Positions 1 through 6,300 of a DNA stretch of 6,500 nt are shown piece after piece (the first letter of the stretch is position 1; the number at the start of each line of letters is the position of its first letter). The notes below the pieces were generated by a model, which was not told the origin of the DNA, made no database searches, and saw nothing but the letters and a program-made list of their open reading frames with translations. A program made the translations under genes and the position numbers. The stretch is from an uncultured archaeon (GTDB lineage: Archaea; Thermoproteota; Nitrososphaeria; Nitrososphaerales; CALBXV01), in contig CALBXV010000092.1 of assembly GCA_937890045.1 (NCBI GenBank), positions 1-6,500 of the forward strand. Direction: 5' to 3'.

Positions 1-2
1 AA

Positions 3-3000
3 CTAAAACACATTCACCACATATCGGATATCCAAATCCGAAACCTTAAACGACACAGAGAATACGAAGAAGTCTTTATGCGTTTATACGAAAAGGTCAA
101 AGAAAATAAAGACAATGCAGTTGCTTATATTGGTGGAGATATAGCACACTCTAAAACAGATATGTCTCCAGAATTGGTAGACCAATTATCAAGGTTATTA
201 AAAAATCTATCAGATATATGCCCTACAATTATTATTGCAGGAAATCATGATTGTAATCTAAATAATCGTTCTCGTCTTGATGTTCTCACACCAATAGTAA
301 ATAATTTAAAACATCCTAATTTACATTATTTAAAAGATAGTGGTGTATACACTTGCGCTGATACTTCATTTGTAGTGTGGGATTGTTGGACTGATGAAAA
401 GGATTTTATTACATCTGATGAAGTAGATGGTGATACTAAAGTAGTTTTATTTCATGGAACTGTAGATAGAGCATTAACAGATTTAGGATTCAAACTACCT
501 TCGGATGTTCATATAGATAAGTTTAAAGGTTATGATTTAGGATTATTGGGTGATATACATAAACGACAACATCTTAATAAAGAAGAAACCATATCTTATT
601 GTGGTAGTTTGATTCAGCAGAATCATGGAGAGGATATAGGTAAGGGTTATTTGTTGTGGGATGTACCATCTAGAAAATCAAAATATATTGAAATACAAAA
701 TGATTACGGATATTATACATTAGATATTGATAATGGGGTTGTTCCATATGTAAAGAGTATGCCAAAGAAAGCTAGATTAAGAGTGAGGGTATGTAATACA
801 GATGCTGTTCAACTTAAAAAAGCACTTGCAGTAATACATTCTAAATATGGAATTAAAGAAATAGTAGTTACTCGTACAGATGGATTTTCTACAGATAAAG
901 TTAGAGCAGAAGATAAAATAGATGTTGGTGATATTACGAATTCAGATTATCAATATAGTTTGATTAGTGATTATTTGGCTAGAAATTATATTATAGATGA
1001 TGATGTTCTTTTAAGAATCAAAGAAATTAATGAAGATTTAAATGCTTCAATGCCAGAAGAGGATGTTTCGAGAAATGTTAACTGGAAATTGAAAGATTTT
1101 AAATTTGATAATATGTTTTCTTATGGTAAGGATAATATACTTGACTTTAGAAAACTTAATGGTATCGTTGGTATGTTCGCACCAAATGCTACAGGTAAAT
1201 CTTCTTTATTAGATGCACTTTCATTTTGTTTATTTGATACTTCTTCAAGAGCATTTAAAGCTAATAATGTTTTAAATAATAAAAGAAGAAATTTTTGGTG
1301 TATTGCAAATTTTGAAATAAATCAAATGGATTATTTTATAGAAAGAAAAGCTAGAAAATTAAATAGTGGTCATGTAAAGGTAGATGTAGATTTTTGGATG
1401 ATAGATGATGGTGGAGATAAAATATCTTTAAATGGTGATCAACGTAGGACTACTAATGCTAATATTCGTAGAGTTATTGGAACTTATGAGGATTTTATTT
1501 TAACAACATTATCATTACAAACTAATTCTACTGTTTTTATAGATAAGACACAAAAAGAAAGAAAAGAATTACTTGCTCAATTTATGGGCATGAGTATTTT
1601 TGATAAATTATATACTTCAGCTCATGATGACGTATTTGAGGTTTCTGCTGTATTAAAGGATTTTAGAAAAACTGATTATGATAAACAACTTGCAGATACT
1701 AATAAAGATATTTTTAAATTTAAATCGGAGTATGATAAATTAGTAGCAGAAAAAAATAATTTAGTAGATGAAGAAAAACAATTAAATGTAGATATTTTAG
1801 ATTTGACTAAAAAGTTGAAACCTATAGATCAATCTATAACTAATATAGATAAATTGAAAAATAGTAAAAAGGATTATAAAAAAGAGTTAAATAGTATTGA
1901 TATAAGATTAGGAACATTGGGTGTAGAAAAGAAACAAAATGAAATAAAACAAAAGGAATTAAAAGAACGAATTGACCATTATGCAGATAGTGATATAAAT
2001 AAATCTTTTCTAAAGTTACAAGATATTGAGAAAGAAAGAAAAGAAACAAAAATAGAAATAGATAAGTTAAAAATTGATGTTAGAAATAAACTTGATAAAA
2101 TAGAAAAGTTGGGCAATTTAGAATATAGTAAAGATTGTACATATTGTATAACTAATCCTTTTGTTATTGATGCTATAAAAACACAAGAAGGATTGGAAGA
2201 GGATAAAGAATTAGCTAGGAACTATGTTGATAAAATTAATACATTAGATTTAAATATAACTAACATGGGTAATATAAGAAATGATAAGATTGATTTAGAT
2301 AGGTCATTGGATGCTTTAAAATCTATAGAAATAAAAAATAACCAGTATGTTTCTGAAGAAACTGTACTTACTGAGAAAAAGAAAAATTTTATAAGTCAAT
2401 TACATATTTTAGAAGATAAGATTTCGAAATATTATGCACAAGAAAATGATATATTATATAATAAAGAGATAGAAGAAGATATTGAGGATTTAAATCAAAC
2501 AATAGAAGATTTATTTCATTTAATTAAAAATAACGAAGATGTTTTAAATGTTGTTCATGGAAAAGTTAAAGTAGGTGAAACTACTAAAGAAAATATAATT
2601 AATACTATAGATAAAGTAGAAGAATTAGAAATTAAATATAAAGCATATGAGTATTACTTAGATGCAGTAAAAAGAGATGGTGTTCCTTATGAACTAATAT
2701 CAAAAGCACTTCCAACTATTGAGGGTGGGGTAAATAATATTCTTACTCAATTAGTAGATTTTCAGATTATATTTGAAATGGATGGTAAGAATATTAATTG
2801 TCAACTTGTATATGATGATGATAATATTTGGCCATTAGAATTGTCAAGTGGTATGGAACGATTTATATCAAGTCTTGCTATTCGTGTTGCATTAATTAAT
2901 GTATCTAATTTACCCCGAAGTAACTTTCTTGCTATTGATGAGGGGTGGGGAACTATGGATTCAGATAATATTAATGCTGTAGAACAATTATTTCAATATT

Positions 3001-3119
3001 TAAAAAACCAATTTCAATTTACATTGATTGTGTCTCATATTGATTCTATGAGAGATGCAGTTGATAACTTACTGGAAATTAAAAAAGAGAATAACTTTAG
3101 TAATATTAAGTATGTGTAG
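3..3119 (+). CDS. Fused Mre11/SbcD-like nuclease and Rad50/SbcC-like ATPase (phage gp47-gp46 type), 5' partial
   Basis: This enzyme should process DNA ends during phage replication and recombination: an Mn-dependent phosphoesterase coupled to an ABC-type ATPase. The frame is open from position 3 (1038 visible residues, numbered from there) and begins with conserved Mre11 sequence, so the ATG at 78 is internal and only a few N-terminal residues are probably missing. Nuclease motifs are SDIQ (residues 24-35 nt), GDIAH (46-49 region), GNHD (80-83), FHG (His151) and GDIH (183-186), followed by a GSLIQQ segment. The ATPase half has Walker A APNATGKSS from residue 393, Q-loop Gln506, charged coiled coil about 545-870 with a CTYC zinc hook at 712-715, signature LSSGMERF from 947, Walker B LAIDE ending at 979-980 and H-loop His1012. 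The two subunits are normally separate adjacent genes (sbcD-sbcC, T4 47-46); here one frame carries both. Its tail overlaps the opposite-strand gene by 14 bases. Family assignment is secure; activity of the fusion is inferred. Confidence 0.94.
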   Translation, partial: LKHIHHISDIQIRNLKRHREYEEVFMRLYEKVKENKDNAVAYIGGDIAHSKTDMSPELVDQLSRLLKNLSDICPTIIIAGNHDCNLNNRSRLDVLTPIVNNLKHPNLHYLKDSGVYTCADTSFVVWDCWTDEKDFITSDEVDGDTKVVLFHGTVDRALTDLGFKLPSDVHIDKFKGYDLGLLGDIHKRQHLNKEETISYCGSLIQQNHGEDIGKGYLLWDVPSRKSKYIEIQNDYGYYTLDIDNGVVPYVKSMPKKARLRVRVCNTDAVQLKKALAVIHSKYGIKEIVVTRTDGFSTDKVRAEDKIDVGDITNSDYQYSLISDYLARNYIIDDDVLLRIKEINEDLNASMPEEDVSRNVNWKLKDFKFDNMFSYGKDNILDFRKLNGIVGMFAPNATGKSSLLDALSFCLFDTSSRAFKANNVLNNKRRNFWCIANFEINQMDYFIERKARKLNSGHVKVDVDFWMIDDGGDKISLNGDQRRTTNANIRRVIGTYEDFILTTLSLQTNSTVFIDKTQKERKELLAQFMGMSIFDKLYTSAHDDVFEVSAVLKDFRKTDYDKQLADTNKDIFKFKSEYDKLVAEKNNLVDEEKQLNVDILDLTKKLKPIDQSITNIDKLKNSKKDYKKELNSIDIRLGTLGVEKKQNEIKQKELKERIDHYADSDINKSFLKLQDIEKERKETKIEIDKLKIDVRNKLDKIEKLGNLEYSKDCTYCITNPFVIDAIKTQEGLEEDKELARNYVDKINTLDLNITNMGNIRNDKIDLDRSLDALKSIEIKNNQYVSEETVLTEKKKNFISQLHILEDKISKYYAQENDILYNKEIEEDIEDLNQTIEDLFHLIKNNEDVLNVVHGKVKVGETTKENIINTIDKVEELEIKYKAYEYYLDAVKRDGVPYELISKALPTIEGGVNNILTQLVDFQIIFEMDGKNINCQLVYDDDNIWPLELSSGMERFISSLAIRVALINVSNLPRSNFLAIDEGWGTMDSDNINAVEQLFQYLKNQFQFTLIVSHIDSMRDAVDNLLEIKKENNFSNIKYV

Positions 3120-3291
3120 TTTTCTCTGATGGTACTTTGAAATTACCCTTTTTTGATGTAATATTATTTCTTTTAAGATTTAAAATATAATTATTAATAA
3201 CTGCGGACATGGTTGTATGTTCGTCTTTTATATATAATCTAAACCAACCAATTAAATCCTTATCTACCGTAAAGGATACTTTTTCTTTCAT
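3106..3291 (-). CDS. Small ribbon-helix-helix (Arc/CopG-like) DNA-binding protein, putative
   Basis: The 61-residue product fits a ribbon-helix-helix fold. A short strand KEKVSFTVD (residues 2-10) is followed by helix A (about 11-24, KDLIGWFRLYIKDE), a turn HTT, and helix B capped by Ser29 (about 28-42), then a basic, polar tail. Proteins of this fold act as dimers and insert the strand into the DNA major groove; many are repressors or antitoxins. I chose the ATG at 3291 over the in-frame ATG at 3306 because GGAG lies at 3301-3304 on this strand, 9 bases before it, while the longer start has no such site and would overlap that GGAG. The gene lies tail-to-tail with the nuclease gene and head-to-head with the PKD gene. 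No toxin gene is beside it, so a phage transcription regulator is more likely than an antitoxin. The fold is inferred from pattern alone, and the target is unknown. Confidence 0.72.
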   Translation of the reverse strand: MKEKVSFTVDKDLIGWFRLYIKDEHTTMSAVINNYILNLKRNNITSKKGNFKVPSEKTTHT

Positions 3292-3300
3292 ACCGATAAT

Positions 3301-3304
3301 CTCC
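3301..3304 (-). promoter_or_regulatory. Shine-Dalgarno site GGAG of the ribbon-helix-helix gene
   Basis: Read on the minus strand, GGAG is followed by 9 bases and then the ATG at 3291-3289. This spacing decides the start of the small gene in favour of 3291 rather than 3306. Confidence 0.75.
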
Positions 3305-3320
3305 ATATAATATCCATATA
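3303..3320. repeat. Short direct repeat CCATATA, two copies 11 bases apart
   Basis: CCATATA occurs at 3303-3309 and 3314-3320, roughly one helical turn apart. The first copy overlaps the Shine-Dalgarno site of the minus-strand gene and the second abuts the late promoter box. Ribbon-helix-helix proteins often bind tandem sites about one turn apart, so this is a possible operator. With seven AT-rich bases it may be chance. Confidence 0.35.
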
Positions 3321-3332
3321 TAAATATAAATA
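3319..3332 (+). promoter_or_regulatory. Two overlapping T4-type late promoter boxes for the PKD gene
   Basis: TATAAATA occurs at 3319-3326 and again at 3325-3332, sharing two bases. This octamer is the -10 element of T4 late promoters, read by the host polymerase carrying phage late factors (gp55/gp33 in T4). With T4 geometry, transcription would begin near 3332 or 3338, leaving a leader of about 50 bases before the ATG at 3389. Placement directly ahead of a virion-type gene supports it. The caveat is that the octamer also turns up by chance inside AT-rich coding sequence in this window (1994-2001). Confidence 0.68.
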
Positions 3333-3357
3333 ATTTGGATTTTTGATATTTATATTT
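3322..3357. repeat. Perfect 11-bp inverted repeat in the divergent control region
   Basis: AAATATAAATA at 3322-3332 is exactly complementary in reverse to 3347-3357, with a 14-base spacer at 3333-3346. The arms contain the facing late promoter boxes, so the symmetry may simply reflect two promoters. It could also be an operator for a dimeric protein such as the neighbouring ribbon-helix-helix product. The arms contain no G or C, so a stable RNA hairpin or terminator is unlikely. Confidence 0.6.
3347..3354 (-). promoter_or_regulatory. T4-type late promoter box for the ribbon-helix-helix gene
   Basis: The plus strand reads TATTTATA, which is TATAAATA on the minus strand. With T4 spacing the start would be near 3341, giving a leader of about 50 bases before the ATG at 3291, almost the same as for the opposite gene. 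It faces the plus-strand boxes, so both polymerases could not sit there at once. A chance match in AT-rich DNA cannot be excluded; another minus-sense copy lies inside the PKD gene at 6265-6272. Confidence 0.5.
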
Positions 3358-3374
3358 GAATAACTTTATTCTTC

Positions 3375-3378
3375 GGAG
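3375..3378 (+). promoter_or_regulatory. Shine-Dalgarno site GGAG of the PKD gene
   Basis: GGAG is followed by 10 bases and the ATG at 3389. It supports that ATG as the real start. The same GGAGAT hexamer precedes the minus-strand gene. Confidence 0.8.
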
Positions 3379-3388
3379 ATTCTAATTA

Positions 3389-6300
3389 ATGCTTGAAAAA
3401 AAGATACATATAAGAAATTTACATAATGCTGATGTTTTTATAGAAGATACTGAGGCAACTTCCAAATACTTTCAAATATTGGAAGCACCTCAAGTTTTGC
3501 CTCCTGGTAGAAGTAGTATATTAGTAAATGGGTCTTCCTTTTTAAAACAAAATACTGAGATAATAGTTGAACTTTTAGACATAAATGATGATACCATTTA
3601 TGCTAATCCAATACATAATGTTTTAGAAGGTACTTCAAGAAGAATTGGAATTGAAGTATATCAATCAACACCTCCTGGAGAAGCAACATTAACTGTATTG
3701 GGGGAAATAGATCCAGAAAAAGTTGATTTTGTGATACCAGAAGAATTTGTAGGTGTATATAATGTAAGATTTCAGAAGACATTTACAGTTGACCCAAGTT
3801 CTCAAAATAATGTACCAATACATTTTGTAAAACAACCACAAATCGGTGTATCAGAAAAAATAATTAAAACAATTACTCCATCTGAAGGTGTATTTGGAGT
3901 AACAAGAGTTGTTTCTGGTTCATTGAGTGGGAGAAGAATTCCATTGGGTGAATCTCAGGTTGTTAATCCTGCTTCTATTAAACCTGTTACGGCAGTTGTT
4001 TCTGCACCAGATATTAATTTTCCAACTGAGGGTGTAATTTTTAATAGAGAATTTAAGACTAAACTTAGTTCGGTAGATTCTACAGGTACCATTATAAAAC
4101 GGAGATTTGATTGGGGTGATGGTACTTCTGTTTCATCTTCAATTCTTAGACCAATACCAAATGAAGCTCATGAAGAACATACATACACTCGAGCAGGAAC
4201 TTACACTGCAAAGTTAAGTGTTGCTAGTCCTACTGGCCAAAGTGATCAAGCGTTTTATGCAGTTAATATTAGTAAACCACCGGCACCTTCAACAGATTTT
4301 TCACTTAATTTTACAACTGGTAGTATGGGTGATAGTACAGATCCTAATGTATCTGGATTTCCAATAGTAATAACAGATACAACTCAAAATGTAACTGGTA
4401 TATCAGCAGGGGATGGTGTTTTTGATAATATAGTTGATACAGAATATAGTTGGTCTTTCGGAGATGGAACATTTTCTAATCAAGAAGGACAGAATACTAA
4501 TGGTGCAATTCCAATTAATTATACATATTCCCAAACTGGTTCTTATTCAATACATTTAAATGTAAAAAATGCTTATAATACTCAGGTAAGTTCGAAAACA
4601 AAAGGTGTTTTAATTTTACCACCTGTACCGATTGCTTCTTTTACGATTGATAGTGGATCTGGACATTTTCCATTAGTAGTAAGTGCTTCTAATGTTACAG
4701 ATAGTGGATCAAATCCAAATTCTTCTCTTGGTGGTCCTGATGGTAAAAATATTCAAGCAGTTAGTATGAGTTATGCTTGGGATTGGGGAGATGGAACTAC
4801 TACTGCTGGCAAAACTGATGATAGTGATTTTAAAGGATCAGGAAATCATAGATACACAGATCAATCTAGTGATAAAACTTATACTATAACATTAACAGCT
4901 ACAGACCAATATAGTAGAAGTAGTGAAGTAAGTGAAGATGTAACACCAGCTATTGCTTCACCAAAGGCAGTTGTTACTGCAACTTCAGCTAGTAAGTCAT
5001 ATCCTGTAACTGTTCATTTTAATTCAGCCCAATCTACTGGATCTGCTCCTAGTCATCCAGCAGACCATACAGATCCCAGAGATTGGTCCGCAGGAAAATA
5101 TTTAGATAGTACTTCTTATTATTGGCAATTTGAAAATGGAGATCCTGCAACAAGTAATGATGCAAATCCTTCAGTTGCTTATTCCGCTTCTAAATCAGAT
5201 TTTACAGATCATATTGCACAATTACGATTAGTAGCTACTACAGGAAAAACTGATGTGGTTGAATTTTTGGTTAAGATGGAGCCGCCTCAATTGCCAGCAG
5301 CTTCATTTACAACTACTACAGCAAATGGATTTTCACCATTAGAAATTGAATTTATTAATGGTTCAACTTTTGATACAACAACTCCTGCAACTTATGTTTG
5401 GAATTTTGGTGATGGAAATTCAAGTGCTGATACTAATCCTACACATACTTACGCAGCTGGTTCAGAAACTGGTAGAGTTTATAGTCCAACATTAACGATT
5501 ACGGATGGATTTGGTCGGACTGCTACATTTTCTAAAGATATAACTGTAAAAGATCCTACACCAATGGCTAATTTTGGTATGGCTGGTGGTAATACGGATA
5601 TGGTTATTGGGCAGTCAAGACAATTTACAGATTTAAGTTCTACACCTGCTGAAACTACTATTGCATCACGATCGTGGTCATTTACACAAGGAAGTATACA
5701 ACAAACAAGTACTGCTGCATCTCCAACTATTACATTTAATAATGCTGGTTATGTAACAGCTAAGTTAACAGTAACTAATAGTTTAGGTATTTCTCATAGT
5801 AAGACAGTTGTTAATATATTTAGTGTGGGTTTGCAAAAACCAACTGCAAATGGTAATTTATCTACAACTACTGCTTATACAAATTTGACAGTAGTTTCAG
5901 TAACAGATACTTCAACTTCTAATCATGCAAATGGAATTAGTGCAGTAACGGTAAATTGGGGTGATGGAACTGGTAATAATACACAGGGTCCAGGTGCAAC
6001 TTGGACTCATACATATGATACTGCTGGTTCATATGTTGTAAAAATTTCTGCTCATGATTCAACTGGAACTTCAGTAGCTACTTTGGGAACGGTTGTTGTA
6101 GCATCACCTGCTGCTCCAGTTGTTAGTGAAATTAGATTATTTGGAAGTTCAACTGGAAGTAAACCACATGAAGTAGAAGCAGAATTAATTGTATCTGGTA
6201 CATATGATACTATTTCATGGAGTTCTGGAGATGGAAAAAGTGCAACATCACGAAATGTAATTTTTATTTATAAGAGTATAGGGCAAAAAACATTAAGTGT

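Noticed and set aside
1994..2001. Plus-strand TATAAATA inside the nuclease-ATPase gene.
   Set aside because: It encodes part of the coiled coil with no gene start following. It is most likely a chance match in AT-rich DNA and shows the octamer alone is weak evidence.
1840..2049. A 69-codon open frame on the minus strand inside the nuclease-ATPase gene.
   Set aside because: It is opposite the coiled-coil region. Its Phe/Leu/Tyr-rich product is what the complement of Lys/Glu/Asp-rich AT-biased codons gives, and there is no convincing start signal.
3142..3162. Possible hairpin ATTAC...GTAAT as a terminator between the convergent genes.
   Set aside because: The stem is only five base pairs, AT-rich, with an 11-base loop, and lies inside the small gene; it is too weak to call.
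3292..3306. Longer form of the ribbon-helix-helix protein starting at 3306 (five extra residues).
   Set aside because: That ATG has no Shine-Dalgarno site, and it would place the good GGAG inside the coding region; the start at 3291 is better supported.
4112..5971. GGNGATGG-like DNA strings recurring in the PKD gene as a possible DNA repeat or recombination site.
   Set aside because: They are explained by the conserved GDGT protein motif; flanking bases and spacing differ, so there is no independent DNA-level repeat.
6265..6272. Minus-strand TATAAATA inside the PKD gene.
   Set aside because: No minus-strand gene follows in the adjacent sequence, so it is treated as chance.
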